Positions 22,550 through 34,982 are shown, counted from the stretch's first letter. The stretch: 64,000 nt of DNA from Desmodus rotundus (GCF_022682495.2 NC_071389.1:10593199-10657198), one strand, 5' to 3'. Numbers and translations are program-made. Notes: generated by a model not told the origin, from the letters alone.

Positions 22550-23605
22550 ACGATTTCAAAACAAGCCAAAGATTTAAACAGACACTTCACCAAAGAAGAC
22601 AGAGAGATGACAGCTAAGCACAAGAAAAGATGCTCGACCTCATCAGTCATTAGAGAAACGCCAATTAAAACCACAGTGAGACAGCACTGTGCGTCTAGTA
22701 GAAGGACTCCAGCGAAAAAGACCGACCCTGGCCTCTCACACCCCTTGGAGGGTGCACAGCGGTGCGGCCGCTTCAAGAAAATGTGGCTGTTTCTTACACG
22801 GATGCATGCTGGGTGGTCCAGCCTTTCCAGCCCTGGATGTTCACAGAGGAGAGACTGAAGCGAGTGTCCACACACTTGTGTACACATACTCACTGAAGCT
22901 TTGTAAACTAGCCCCATCCTGGGAACAGCCCAAGTGACCGTCAACGGGTGAATGGAGTAGACAGATCGCGGTGTAGCCACACGGCAGAATACTGCTCAGC
23001 AACAGAAGAAGGAAGAAATTGTTAATGTACACGGCAACACGGGCGAATTTCAAAATGACTATGCTGCAGACAGAAGCTGGCCAAAAATGAGCACCCACTG
23101 TGTGATGCCATGTGTGTGAAATTCTAGGAAATGCAAGCCAGTTCGTAGTGACAGAAAGGAGATCGGCCCCTGCTGCTGTGGCTCAGTGGACTGAGTCCTG
23201 ACCTTATGAACCAAAGGGTCCCTGGTTCGATTCCCAGTCAGGGCACATGCCTGGGTTGCGGGCCAGGTCCCCAGTTGGGGGTGTGTGAGAGGCAGCCACA
23301 TATTGATGTTTCTCTCCCTCTCTTTCTCTCTCTCTTCCCCTCTCTCTAAAAATAAATAAAATCTTTTTTAAAAAAAAAGAAAGAAAGAAAGGAGACCTGT
23401 GGTGGCCTGGGAACTACTAGGAGGAACTATGGGGTGGCAAAGGGGCATGAGGGGACTTTTAGGGGTGATGAATGGGTTCATTAGCATGATTGTGGTGATT
23501 ATTTCAATAATGCTTATGTATGTCAAAAGTTATCAAAAGGTGCACTTTAAATGTGTATGGTTTATTGTGTGTCGATTATGTCAACAAAGCTGTTTCTAAA
23601 AAACA
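22550..23605 (+). repeat. L1 LINE 3' end, interrupted by a VES SINE
   Basis: Decayed end of ORF2 and 3' UTR: gacacttcaccaaagaagac, gaaacgccaattaaaaccac, aacagcccaagtgaccgtca and ggcagaatactgctcagcaa. After the SINE it resumes with gatgaatgggttcattagca and ends at ttatgtcaacaaagctgttt. No intact frame. Confidence 0.85.
23163..23385 (+). mobile_element. VES-type tRNA-derived SINE inserted in an L1
   Basis: tRNA-like head with box-B-like gttcgattcccagtcagg, core gcctgggttgcgggccaggt, CT-rich tail and A-rich end. It is flanked by a perfect 10-bp duplication agaaaggaga (23153-23162 and 23386-23395), and the L1 resumes after it. Confidence 0.92.
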
Positions 23606-23609
23606 GACC

Positions 23610-24535
23610 AGTGTTAACAGCCCAGAGGTGCAGAAGGCAGCCCCTGAACTACCCCAGACTGAGGAAGACACCTAAAGGCCCCACATGAGCCCGTAAGCCC
23701 AACCCCCAACCCCCAGCCTCTACCACAAAGCCAGGGATTACAGAAGGGGGGCTAGAGGTTAATTAGTCTAACCCCGTAGGGCACAAAAGGGGAAACGGGG
23801 GCCGTACCCACTGCCCCGCAGCTGCTTCCATACTCGGCACGGTGAGAAATGTACCCCACAAATGTACCCCTCCTGGCCAGGCCAGAGCCACAGTCCCCGT
23901 GGTAAAACGCCACATGGCCCAGAGCTGGGCACGGGCCTTGACCAGGCCCCCAGGTGACCAGCATCCGCGAATTGCTCTGTGCTCCAGTTCTTTGGCTGCA
24001 GGTGGGGTAAGAATGCCAGCTGCTCTTTGAGGACACTTTCGGGAAACCCAGGCCAACTTCAACCACAGAGGGAATCCACTGGCTCAGACAACTGTGCAGC
24101 CCAGCGTCCGTCGGGTCAGGCAAGGTTTGACCCAGCCGCAGCTCAGGATATAACCAAGACGCTGGTCTCTTTCCATCTCTGTCCTCCGCTTTCCGAAGTG
24201 AGGGCTTCCCCCTAACGCTCGCAACCCACCTGGTCCCTAAGGGTGGACAGCAGTGGACCGGCAGCTATAGACGTCCTCGTTCATGCCCCGCAGAAACGAG
24301 AGCGCATCTTTCTCCCGGCATCCGCAGCTCGGGAGTGAACACGCTGGCATCCTCCAGCGGGCAATGCTGTTCCCAAGAGCGTTCCTTGGGTTCAGTGGAG
24401 ATTTCTGGTTTGTGAGGGTGAGGGGGGCGGCTGAGCCGCACAGAAGCCCCTCTCCGGGTCTGGGCTTACAAGTATGTCGGGGAAGGTGTGTGTGAGAACA
24501 GATGCTAGTGTGTGGGACATCATGTGTGTCCCTGG
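23610..24535. other. Intergenic sequence, no gene or repeat recognised
   Basis: Moderately GC-rich with several CG dinucleotides at 24060-24460; no exon support. Confidence 0.45.
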
Positions 24536-24539
24536 GCAG

Positions 24540-25250
24540 TTTTGTTTAAAATTGTGTTTCATTTTAATTTTTGAATAGTTCCTCCATTCACATGCTTCAC
24601 AAACCAAATGACATAAAAATACATGTAGTGCAAAGCTCTCCTCATCGGCCAACTCCCAGCACCCGTCCCGAGCAGGTGCCCACCGCTCACAGTTTCTTCT
24701 GTATCTTTCCAGCACTCCTCCGGCAAATCCACACAAATAAGAATACGGATTCTTAGTGGTCTCCTCCTTTTGTCACGAAATGCGAACTACTAAACACAGT
24801 CTTTCCCCTTAATTTTTTTTCTTTTTTTTTTTTGACCACGGTATCCCACTGTATGGAAGGGCCATGACTCAAGCAGTCCCTCAATGCTGGGCATGGCTTG
24901 TGTTCCGACCACTCGTTATTAGAAACGATGTGATTTATACGTGAATCGCCTTGTACACAGCTGACGTGTCGTGGGTGCAACTATTTCTACAGAGCAGATT
25001 CCCAAAAGGGAATTGCTAGTCGGCCAGAAAACGCGCCTGAAGTGATGATGGACATCGCCAAGCCACTCCCCCCTCCTCCGGCACCGTGCTGTCGAAAGGC
25101 ACTCTGGGACATCGTCCGACCGGCAGGTGGGCAACTGTTTCTCCCAGGGGACCAACAGTGGAAGGTGTCATCTCGCCTTCAGAGTTTCGCCACTTCGCTG
25201 AGGGACTTGACGCGTGGCTGGAGTTTTGGGAAACACTGGTCTTACTACGA
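24540..25250 (-). repeat. L1M-type fragment, antisense
   Basis: gaatagttcctccattcaca, ctgtatctttccagcactcc, tatcccactgtatggaagg and aaaagggaattgctagtcgg follow the order of an old L1 3' region in reverse. A T run sits at 24815-24833. Confidence 0.65.
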
Positions 25251-25509
25251 ATGAGCTCAACTGCTTCTCCTGGGCTTGGGTAGATCAGGGTTTCCTTTGC
25301 TGCACGGCGATCACGGCTGGGCTGCATGACTGGCCCATGGATTCCCATAGGTTCTTCAGGGGGCAGGCGAGCCCTGGGCCTCTGACGGGAATCAGCGAGT
25401 AAGTGCCCCCGGTTTGCCGTCTGTCTTTTGACTTTGCTCGTGATGGGATCTTTCGTACAGCACGCAAAACATTTTCTATTTTTAAATAAGTAAATGTATA
25501 CATCTTTTA

Positions 25510-25736
25510 AAATTTTTTTAACATTTTATTTATTTACGTTTAGAGAGAGGGGAAGGGAGGAGAAAGAATGAAGCATCGATGTGCCGGAGACACAGCGATC
25601 CGGTGCCTCTCGCACGCCCCCTACTGGGGACCTGGCCCACAGCCCAGGCGTGTGTCCCCACCGGGAATCAAACCAAATCAGCGACCCCCAGGTTCACAGG
25701 CCGGGGCTCAATCCACTGAGCCACACCAGCCAGAGC
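25510..25736 (-). mobile_element. VES-type SINE, antisense
   Basis: Reverse-strand SINE: A/T-rich end tttatttatttacgttt first, then gagagaggggaagggagg and ggacctggcccacagcccag, ending ccactgagccacaccagcca. Flanks aatgtatacatctttta and aatttatacttttta look like a decayed target duplication. Confidence 0.88.
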
Positions 25737-25779
25737 AATTTATACTTTTTAATAGCTGCTGATTTTTGAGTCATAATCA

Positions 25780-27000
25780 GAAGTCCCCCCACACTTTAAA
25801 GTCATAAAGAAATTCTTCCATATTTCCTTTGAAAACATTTACAGTTACGTTTTCACAGGTAAATGTTTGGTTCCTTTGGAGTTTGTCTGAGATATAAAGC
25901 AGGGACCCAGAATCATTTTCCCAGGTGGCCGTGTAGTTTGTAGCAGCACCATTTACCGAGGAATTCAACTTTTCGTCACTGGTTTGGTAAGGAACTTAAT
26001 CAAATACTATTTCTATCTGAATGTAGAATGGGTTTTCTGAATGTCTCTGGGTTTTCGGTCCTATTTCATTGGTCCATTTGAGAATTTATGGATCAAAAGC
26101 ACATTGTTTTAACGACTGAAGCTTCATAATATGGTTGGTCCTTCCCATCAGCAATCTCTTTTTTCCAGAATTCCCCTGGCTGTGGGCACTGGTTAATGTT
26201 TCACGTGAACTTTAGGTTAAACATAGCTAGTTCAACAAACACTGTTGGCATTTTTGCCAGCATCGAAGTATATGTATCAGTTTGCTTCAAGGGAATTAAA
26301 AGCTCATGGTGTTGAGTCTCCTTCCTGCAACACGATGTATCTTTCTACTAAGTCGCATCTTTCGTCTTTCAGTAGTTTCATTCATGGAAGGATTTACTGG
26401 AACAGAATATGTATACAGAAGTCACTAAGGGCACAGCTCGATGAATCCTCACTAAGGGAGCACTACGGTGAAATTACTACCCAGACTGAGAAATAGAACA
26501 TGATCAGCACCCCCAGCACTCAGGAGCACCCCAGTGCCCCCATCTCCAAACCTGTCCTCCCCAGAGAAGCCACTTCCCCCACTTCCGTTGTGAGGAGTGT
26601 TCCCTGGTTTTGAACGTAGTAATTTAAATCTCAGCCCCTGTGCTCTTTGGTGCCTGGCTCCTCTCACTGAACACCGTGTCAGCGGGGTTAATTCACGCTG
26701 TGAGGCATAGGGGTCCTTCGTTCACTTCCACTACCGTGTACTGTTCCCCCGTGTGACTGTGTCATGGCGTGTCCGAGCGTTCTACTGCTGATGGATACCT
26801 GGTGGTCTCCAGGTTCGCGCCATTAGGAACCAGGCTGCTGTGAACGAAGATTCCAGTCCATGTCTTTCAATGCAAATATGAGCTTGTTCCTGTTGGGCCT
26901 CCTACAAGCAGCCTGACTGGGTCTGGGTGTGTGTATGTGAACTTCAGCAGATACTACAAGTTGTTTTCTGAAGGACTGGTCCTCATTTCCACTCCCCCAG
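25780..27000 (-). repeat. L1M-type LINE fragments, antisense
   Basis: Two stretches, 25780-26230 (tttcattggtccatttgaga, tgaagcttcataatatggtt) and 26420-27000 (agaaatagaacatgatcagc, ctgctgatggatacctggtg, aggaaccaggctgctgtgaac), read as old L1 3' sequence in reverse. Short open frames in them are non-functional. Confidence 0.7.
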
Positions 27001-27371
27001 CGGTCCGCTCAGACCCGTTCTTCCCTTCTCCCCAGGTACATGGGGAAACTACCTTTCCCAGCCTCCCTTGCAGCTAGACAAGGCCACAGCAAGCTGGGTC
27101 CTCACCTATGGCCTGCAGCGGAAGTCTGTGAGCCCTTCCTTCACCCTCCCCTCCCCTTCCCTCTCTCTGGAGCCCGCAGTGACCCAGGGTCAAACGAGCC
27201 AACCATGGCAGTGTCTTACAGGGGTGCAGGGAAATGTGCTGGAAGCGTCTGGCTTCCTAAAGACCTCTCTGGAGCAGAGCTGCCCCCCAACTAAGCTGCT
27301 CACCTCACAATGTCCACCTGTGAGAGAGTTAGACTTCTGGGTTCTTCAAGCCAAAGATTTTGGGGTCTTTT

Positions 27372-28543
27372 TCAAAAAAGAAGTGTAAAAATTTGTGACA
27401 GGACCCAGGAAATCACTAAGAAAGGAAACTTCAGTGCCTAAAAGGGAGGTGGTGGAGGAAAGTGAGAGGGGGCTGGGCAAGAATCAGAAACACTAAATTT
27501 TCTCGTTTTCTGAGAAACGGTGGACCAAGAATATCATATAGAGTTACAACAAACAAACCAAAGCATTAAACTCCTATACAGTAGAAGAACCGCATACAAA
27601 AGCAAAGGGAACAAACCACATAGTAAAATACTTGAAAATCCATAAAAACAGAACAAAAGTTAAGTGAAATACTGTGCTAGGCCACAGGTATTGAAAGGTC
27701 AATATGTGTAAATGGGCTTAATTTGCCAAGTAAAAGAAAAAAAGTTCAAATTGGAGTCTCAAACCAAATGCACCCCTATGTGCCCTATGAGAGGCATTCC
27801 TAAACCACAGGGATTCACGATGGCTGAAATAAAAGCTGAGCACAGGGACAGCAGGCACATGCAAATCAAGATCTTAATACTGTGTTATAATCGTAATATC
27901 AGACACTGTGGCGTCCAGACTAGAAAAGTATTTAATGAGACAAAGAAAGGCACTTGAAGACACACGAGAGTGTAATTCCGACGGAGAGAAGACGTATGGA
28001 CAGGGGGGCCCTGAAGGACGCAGTAGGTGCCTCATAGAGAAGTGACTTGAGACCCGAGGAGACAAGCACTTCACTTTCCTTATCACGCGACTGGCGGAGG
28101 GTGTAGGAAATGCTCGCAACGCGGTTCATCACTCATCCGCTGCCTGACGGGCAGGGCGGGGTCACAAACGGGCATCCACTCCTGGTGCGTGTTCCTGTGT
28201 TATTGAGGGTGGAAGATCTAACTCATGTGGTCTAGCACAGAATTTCACTTAACTTTTGTTCTGTTTTTATGGATTTTCAAGTGTTTTACTATGTGGTTTG
28301 TTCCTTTGCTTTTGTACACGGTTCTTCTACTGTACAAGGAGTTTAATGCTTTGGTTTGTTTGTTGTTGTAACTCTATACGATATTCTTGGTCCACCGTTT
28401 CTCAGAAAATGAGAAGATTTAGTGTTTCTGATTCTTGCCCAGCCCCCTCTCACTTTCCTCCACCATCCCCCTTTTAGGCATTAAAGTTTCCTTTCTTAGT
28501 GATTTCCTGGGTCCTGTTACAAGTTTTTACACTTCTTTTTTGA
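27372..28543. repeat. Long inverted repeat, 315/318-bp arms around a 539-bp loop
   Basis: Arm 27372-27686 is the reverse complement of arm 28226-28543. I counted about 18 differences, mostly transitions plus a few small indels, or about 94% identity. The loop includes L1 ORF2-like sequence (gtaaatgggcttaatttgcc, then aatgagacaaagaaaggcac). No target duplication or transposase was seen. Confidence 0.93.
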
Positions 28544-28549
28544 CTTGTC

Positions 28550-29570
28550 AACTTCGAATGATGTTCCTTGATCCGGCAAACACACTCCTCCTCCTCCCAT
28601 CCCCTCCCATGTCTCCTCTGATGTATGTTTTTTCTAACATCATCAACAGAACTAGAGCTCACACTTCTATCCGCCCCTTCACTCGCCCCACGTGTGTGGG
28701 CCTCCCTCCCAAACTCAATCGCAATCAGCGCACCCAGCAGGTCGGCCCTGTCTTGCTGTCTGCAGTCGGCCTCCATCTTGAGCTTCCTCCGGACGGACCC
28801 CACGGGCCCTGAACCCCCCGAATTCTGCGGTAGTTGAATTGCTGTCGGGTCTCCCTGGTACTGGCAGGGCAGCGAGGCTCAGCGCAGCATAAAATCCTGC
28901 CTCATGCTTTCTTTCCTCAGTCGGCTCTGGCCGGCACCGCTCTGCTGTGTCACAACACCCTCCTGTTGCTGGCGTCCGGCTCCCTTGCTGCTACAGGCTG
29001 GGGAAAGAGTTAGGTTCCCCCAGTCCGCTTGGTTGCAGGAACACCTTATGCTCCTGCGATCTGTGAGTGACAACACAGTCACCCCTTCCAGGGACCCCTT
29101 TGCTGATGGGAAGCATGTTTTCACTCCTACTTTCTGAGCCTCTGGTGGCATCTTACCATCATATCCTCCTGCATGGTCTCTGCGACCCTCAGCCCCACGT
29201 GGCTTTTACACCAATCGTAGCTGCTCTGGACAGGCTTTGTGTGATATTTCTGAGTCTGCACTTTCTGAATTGCGGTTTTGCTGAAGAGGGAGTTCGTGGG
29301 AGATTCTTATCCACCTTTTGTATGGAATCTGGTGGGAAAATATAAAAACTGTCGTCTGGTGCTGCCCGTTCACGTCGGCATCCTGTCAAGTCATCCCAGC
29401 AGGGGCCACGTACAAGGCGTGACGGCCCCCGCCTTCTACCAGGCTCCGGCCACCTCCTCTCAGGCAGAAGCTATTTCTCCCCATCAGGCTGGGAACCCTT
29501 AAAGGACCTGAGTGATGTCTGCACGCTGGACCAGAAAACTTCCGAAGGTGGAGGGTGTGTCATCCCCCAG
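28550..29570. other. Intergenic sequence, no gene recognised
   Basis: C/T-rich at 28590-28830; otherwise mixed. No repeat was confidently assigned. Confidence 0.4.
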
Positions 29571-29574
29571 GTCC

Positions 29575-30060
29575 CACACAAACGCACAAGTTTACAGAAT
29601 ATTGTGAGTCCGGTGAAGGAAGTAAAGTAGGAGAGGGGAAGAAAAGTGGGGAGGCCACCGGTTCAGATAGGGCAGACGTCTCTGAACAAGTGGCATTTAA
29701 GCAGAGCGCTGAACAGCCCAGGAGCAGGCCAGGTGGCTGTCTCAGGTAAGAGCATTCTGAGCAGAGCAGGACTGCAAGTGCAAAGGCCCTGGGGCAGGAG
29801 AGTGAGTGACTGTTTGAGGAATGGCAACGGGGCCAGTCACTGCGGCTGGAGCAGAGTGAGCAAGGAGCAGGTGAGGTCGGACAGGTACACATGGGCAGGG
29901 AGGGCCATCGTGGGCCATGATGCGCTGTGTTTAGCTCAGTCTAAGTGGAATGAAAGCCACTGTAAGGTGTTGAGTGGACTGGGGACCTAACCCGACTTCC
30001 TTTTAGACAGATCACTCTGAAGGCTGTACAGAGAATAGACTATAGGAAGTCCGGAAGTGC
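29575..30060 (-). repeat. L2 LINE fragment, antisense
   Basis: gtggcatttaagcagagcgc, gtgcaaaggccctggggcag, ggctggagcagagtgagcaa, gaaagccactgtaaggtgtt and agagaatagactatagga are in the order of L2 ORF2 read in reverse. Confidence 0.85.
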
Positions 30061-30064
30061 AAAC

Positions 30065-31340
30065 GGACTAGGCTCACAGGATTGAGTTTCTTGCCTTCGA
30101 CACTGATAGACATGGAGCCGTGGAAGTCCGGCTGAGGTCCACAAACCTCAGGCCCCTGTTTTCATTCACCCTAACGGAGTCTCAGCCAGGCCAAATTCAA
30201 GGGCAGGCGGCAATAAGGGGCTTGAGGACCAATGTTCTGCGTAAGGTCAAGGATCCTATGTCCTCACGCCCTCCTTTCCCTACTGCAGTATTTGCCTTCC
30301 AGTGACCATATAGGAAAGCCCTGATCATTGGGAGCTTTGAGGGGGTGGAAAGGAGGAGGAGATAGTAAAGGGGCTCCTGGGGGGCAGAACTCAAGTCTAC
30401 CTGAGCCCCACTTGCAGAAGAGAAAGGCAGGAGATGACCACTAGGTGGCAGCATTGCTCTGCTGAGGAGGCAGCGCGGCCCTTCTGGAGCCCGGACTTTC
30501 AGACCCGGAGAGAAGGGAGCAGAACCTTCCCCCGGCCCCTCACCTCCAAGGGACTTTTCAACCACGGGGAGGATGCATGGCAGTGACTGTGGTGATTATT
30601 CCGGGGGTTTCCAAGACATAAATGCCTTTCGCATTGGTCGCTTCGCGTGAATTCTGCGGGGTTGTCCTATGGACCTGGTAGTCCTTTTCACAGGTGAGAA
30701 TGAGGCCCAAAGAGGGGTGCATTGGAGCCCCAAAATCCTCCAGTGGCAGAGACGGTGCCTCCTCACAGACTGTGGCCTTCCTCCCTAAAGCTGAAATAGT
30801 GCCGGGGCGGAGGAAGTGGGGAAAGTGCCTTTACACGTGCCCCGTTTCTGGGTCCAGCGGGGGATCAGCCCTTCTGAGGATGAGAGAGAGAGTTGTGAGC
30901 CTACTTTGTAACCCTTTTAGGTACCACCAGAACCCCATCACTTCAGCTGGTGGACGGGTGTCTGAAGTCCACCCACATAAAATGAAAACAGGGTCGAAAG
31001 TGATGGCAAAGGAGAGGGAACTGTGTGATTGCCTGTCTTTATAAACACTCAGTCAATGGTATTTTTATTCGTTGTCTTCACTCAGAAAAGAGGGAAGGGC
31101 TCCCCACATGCCTCCCTCCACAGATCAAGGCAAACACCCCTGTTATAAGGCACGGAATGCCTCTCCTTTAGCGCGGATCTAAAGCAAACCGCTTAACATC
31201 CTCTTAAGGAACTATTGGGTTCATCTCTCTCTTTCTCCCCGCACAGACTGTCAGCCCAGAAAAGAACAGGAACTTGTCTCTTCATGCTCCAAATAGCATC
31301 CTCAGCTCCCACTACTGGCAGGTGGCACACAGGTGTGCTC
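30065..31340. other. Intergenic sequence, no gene recognised
   Basis: Mixed sequence; a MIR-like scrap lies near 30690. Nothing else is supported. Confidence 0.4.
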
Positions 31341-31346
31341 AGTAAA

Positions 31347-31431
31347 CATGAACGAATGCATGCATGGATGAACGAATGCATACATGGACGAATGCATGCA
31401 TGGATGAACGAATGCATGCATGGATGAATGG
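31347..31431 (+). repeat. Tandem repeat of 16-20 bp units built on AATG/CATG
   Basis: Four units of the type aacgaatgcatgcatggatg, with one short unit and two substitutions. The GCATGC cores are self-complementary. Confidence 0.92.
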
Positions 31432-31877
31432 AGGCCTTGGCCTAATCCCATGGCCTCCACAAGGTCCCTCCTTCCCAGAGCTTCACACAGCCCACAGGGA
31501 ATCTGGTTCTGCTTCAGGGGCCACTGTGTTCCATGAACCCGAAGCCGGAGTTGGTTTATGCCAGGCGCTTCCCCAGCTGGGTTGGGGTCTATTCCCCTGC
31601 TGATGGGCAGATAGAGCAGAAGAATCTCACTTCTTCCCTGAGATGACCCAGGGAAGCCAGCCCCCAGCTCCACTCCTGTTACCCCCCGACACACACCAGT
31701 TCAGTCAATGGCTGGGAGTCCTGCCCAGGCTGCGGGATAGAGAAGCCGGGAGAGCTTTGCTCATAAATTACATTTGGGGCAGTCTGCTGGGAAGATTAGG
31801 ATGGCACTGGTTTGGAGCCGGGGCCTTCCAGTGTCTCCCTGCAGGAAAAGTGGTTCAGGGATAAACAGACCCAGCAG

Positions 31878-32035
31878 TGAAAGGGAGGGAGAGAAGGAGG
31901 GGAGGGGAAGAGGGAGGAAAGACAGGAAGGGGAGAAAGAGGAGAGGCTGGAGAGGAGAGAGGGAGGCAGAGATACTCCTATCTCTGAGAGAGACAGACAA
32001 AGAGACAGAAGAGAAACGGAGACAAGAGAGAGAGC
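31878..32035 (+). repeat. Polypurine (GA)-rich tract
   Basis: Mostly G and A with few interruptions over about 155 bp, becoming gagagacaga-type repeats at the right end. Confidence 0.85.
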
Positions 32036-32294
32036 CACTGGGGAGATGAAGACCAGAAGAAGCCACCAAGGACTCAGGAGACAGAGAAGAGGACATAGGA
32101 ACAGTTAAGACACCGGTCCAGGCAAGTCAGTAAGCACAGCCCTCTTGCCTTTGCGTCTGTTTCCCGGACCCTGGGAGCCAAGCAGATCGACCCTGCCTTC
32201 TCCTGGACAACTGGACCGATGGCCTTAACTGATCCCGAGTACGAAGGAGGGGAAGATTCTTCCCAACCAGGCCCAGAGAGGCCACACAGCAAAG

Positions 32295-32333
32295 CTAGGT
32301 GTCACAAAGCTTGTCAAAGCTTGTGACACCTAG
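32295..32333. repeat. 39-bp hairpin-forming inverted repeat
   Basis: 13-bp perfect arms ctaggtgtcacaa and ttgtgacacctag are separated by 13 bp that contain two AAGCTT sites. Not part of a recognised element. Confidence 0.9.
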
Positions 32334-32959
32334 GGACTTCAGGACAGGACACCTGGGCCAGCACTCATTGCTATTTTCAGTGTCCCCTGGTTGGGAGCAG
32401 GAATCCATACCCCTGGAAGACAGGTGTGCAGAGGTCACGTGTCCCACACTTCCCGTTTCTGTTTCCATTTGTTGCTGCATGTGGCTTGTTCTCCACCCCC
32501 GGCCCCACCCCCGGCACGTCACCACTTCCCCACCTCCTGTAACACCTTGCACAGAACGGAACTTCCGCCTCCAGAAAGAAATGTTCAACTTAAATTTCAG
32601 GCCGTAACACTGTGGGGGAGCAGACCTCATGCACAGGGATTCAGGAAATCTGGCGTCAGGCCCCAGCCAGGTAGGGACCTGCTCTGTGGAGGCCACGTGG
32701 CGTGTCTGGGCCTCATTCCCCAGGAGAAGGACAAGACTAGACTAGTGATCCCCAAAAGAGTCTTCCAGTGCTAAGGTACCATGACGGTCCCCACCTTCTT
32801 TGGAGGAAATCTCGAGTGAGTGAGCATGGGATTGGGGGTCTGGAGTGCCCCACAGTAGACTGGGCTCCTACTGTCCCCAGACCGCTCATTCAGGGCCAGC
32901 AACGCTTGTTAGATATGGGCATGTCGCTCACTCACTGTTGCATCAGAGCCTCCCAGCGA

Positions 32960-33095
32960 CCCCGTGGCGAGGCCTTATGATTGTGTCCATTCTACAGATG
33001 AGGAGACTAAGGGTTGGACAGAAGTGACTGAGCTCAGAAGTAGCAGAGCCAGGAGTCAGAGGGATGCAAGTCTGTCTGACTCCACAGCCCCAGAT
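32960..33095 (-). repeat. MIR SINE, antisense
   Basis: cattctacagatgaggagac, then gtagcagagccaggagtcag and tctgtctgactccacagccc. Confidence 0.85.
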
Positions 33096-33979
33096 TGTCC
33101 CCACCCTCCCCACAGGGCAATGTCGGATCCAGGGTGGGAAGAAGTGCAGAGTGGGGAGCAAAGGAAGATAATGGTGGTGTATACACCCCAAGGAACCCCA
33201 CCCCCCAGCAGTCCTTTGGAGACTCCTAATCCATATTAGATAAAAAGACCCCCTGGACAAACAGGGAAACCAAGGCCTGATAAATCCCAGCACCACCCGA
33301 CAACTCTGGAGGGCTGAATCAGAGGGAACTGAGGTTAACTCCTCAGCACCTTGCACGGACCACCCACTTCTCCTCCCAGTAGGCAGGAAGTATATTTCTG
33401 AGTTACTGGCAGAGGCCTTGTCACCTAAAGGGCTTTGAGATCCTGGCAGAGAGAGCCCGGGGGACGTGGGAGCATGAAATGGGAGATGTGATGGTGTTAG
33501 CACCCAGTTACTCCCGGATGATTGCTCTGGCCCCCCTGAAGCTAAGAGGCTCTTTCCCCACCCTACCCCTTCCATGCGCCCCTGCTGGGACCAGGCTGGG
33601 GCAGGCAGGAGCAGTAGGCTCGGGCCTGAGTGCTTCCAGCTTGCTGTGTGGCCTTAGAAAGTCCACACACCCTCTCTGGGTGTCTTGCCTCATTAGCTGT
33701 CCTGAAGGTCCCTGCAAATCACCAGACCCATGATGCACTGCACCTGCCCCTCCTCCCCCTGGTGGTCCTATAGCTTCTACAGGAGAGATGTGTGAACCTC
33801 AAGTGGGTGTTCACCAGGGAGGAAGCCAGGGACCTCACTCCCAGCCCAAGCTCCTCCATGGCTCCCATCTCAGCCAAACACTGAGGCCCTGGGCAGAGGG
33901 TCCAATGGGTATCAGACGGTTTGATAAGAAGTGTGATTAGAAGAGTTCTCACTTAAATGCAGCTGAGCACCTTCCATAG

Positions 33980-34400
33980 TCAGGTTCTAATCCTTATCAC
34001 GGCTCTGTAACGTAGCTACTAATACCCCCAGATGAGGAAACCGAGGCCAGGGGAGAGGTGCTTGCCCCAGGTCCACAGCTAGGAGGCAGGCGAGCCAGGA
34101 GTCACGTCCAGGAGGTTTAGCTCCAGCCATTTCCCATACGTGCTCAGCAGACGCCCGGAGGAGACACCCCAGCTTCCTTCCCAAGTTCTCGTACTCAGAC
34201 CTTCCACTTTTCCTGGCTGACCATGAACCTGAACAGAGCTATATTGGGCATTGACTACAAACTGGGCTCTGCACTGAGCGCTATCCCTTCATAGCTAACT
34301 CACCTCCCGAGAAATGTGGGGTTTCCACCCCGTTTTACAGGTGGAGAGCCTGAGGCCAGGGCGGCAGGGGGGAGAGATTTGCCTGAGATCTCGAGGCTAA
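33980..34400 (-). repeat. Two MIR fragments, antisense
   Basis: First at 33985-34120 (ccagatgaggaaaccgaggc, tgccccaggtccacagctag). Second at 34235-34400 (tgcactgagcgctatccctt, ccgttttacaggtggagagc). Confidence 0.75.
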
Positions 34401-34463
34401 AATGTGGCTGTTCCATCACCCACGGCAGCGCCTGATTCTTTGGGGCTTCGTGCTCTCTTGGTC

Positions 34464-34488
34464 TGTGTGTGTGTGTGTGTGTGTGTGT
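34464..34488 (+). repeat. (TG)n microsatellite
   Basis: About 12 TG units. Confidence 0.95.
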
Positions 34489-34982
34489 TTGCATACAAGA
34501 TGGGCTTATTTCCACTGGCCCTGACTTTGCAGGCTCATGGGGCCCCTCCTATGCCCTCCCCAGTACGCAGGGCCTGGAATGGCACCAGGCAAGTAGTGGG
34601 TACTCAAGAAATGTTTACAAATAAGGGATGGAAGGCACTGGTTTGTAGAGCCCTTTGCACAGGGATGGGAAGCTTACGCTTCAACAGCCTGAGAGAGGCC
34701 AGGATGCTCAGACAAGAGAAATCTGCAAAGGCATCAGGCCAAAGCCCCCTCCAACCCAGCCACATGCGTTCTGGGACAGACATGCAGCCCAGCCTGTCTG
34801 GCACAACGGGCACCCAGAGGGAGAACTCAGATGCACCCTCTTGTGCAACCGGCCTCTCTAGGTGCCAAAGGGCGCTGCTGGCCCACCTGTCTTTCCCATC
34901 CAGAGCAACACGTTCCTTCTGGGTACCTCCAAGCCCCCCCCCACCACTCCTTCCTCAGAGGCAGCTGGCATTCTCCTTGTCC

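Noticed and set aside
23163..23240. Functional tRNA gene
   Set aside because: The tRNA-like part is the head of a VES SINE with CT-rich tail and A-rich end; the cloverleaf is degenerate.
25777..25968. Short minus-strand frame that looks like a glycosylated peptide
   Set aside because: It lies within an antisense L1M fragment and has no independent support.
27687..28225. Transposase or other gene inside the long inverted repeat
   Set aside because: No frame longer than about 80 codons in the loop; the recognisable part is decayed L1 ORF2-like sequence.
31347..31431. CRISPR-like array of short repeats
   Set aside because: Units are contiguous with no spacers and are a simple AATG/CATG tandem in a mammalian genome.
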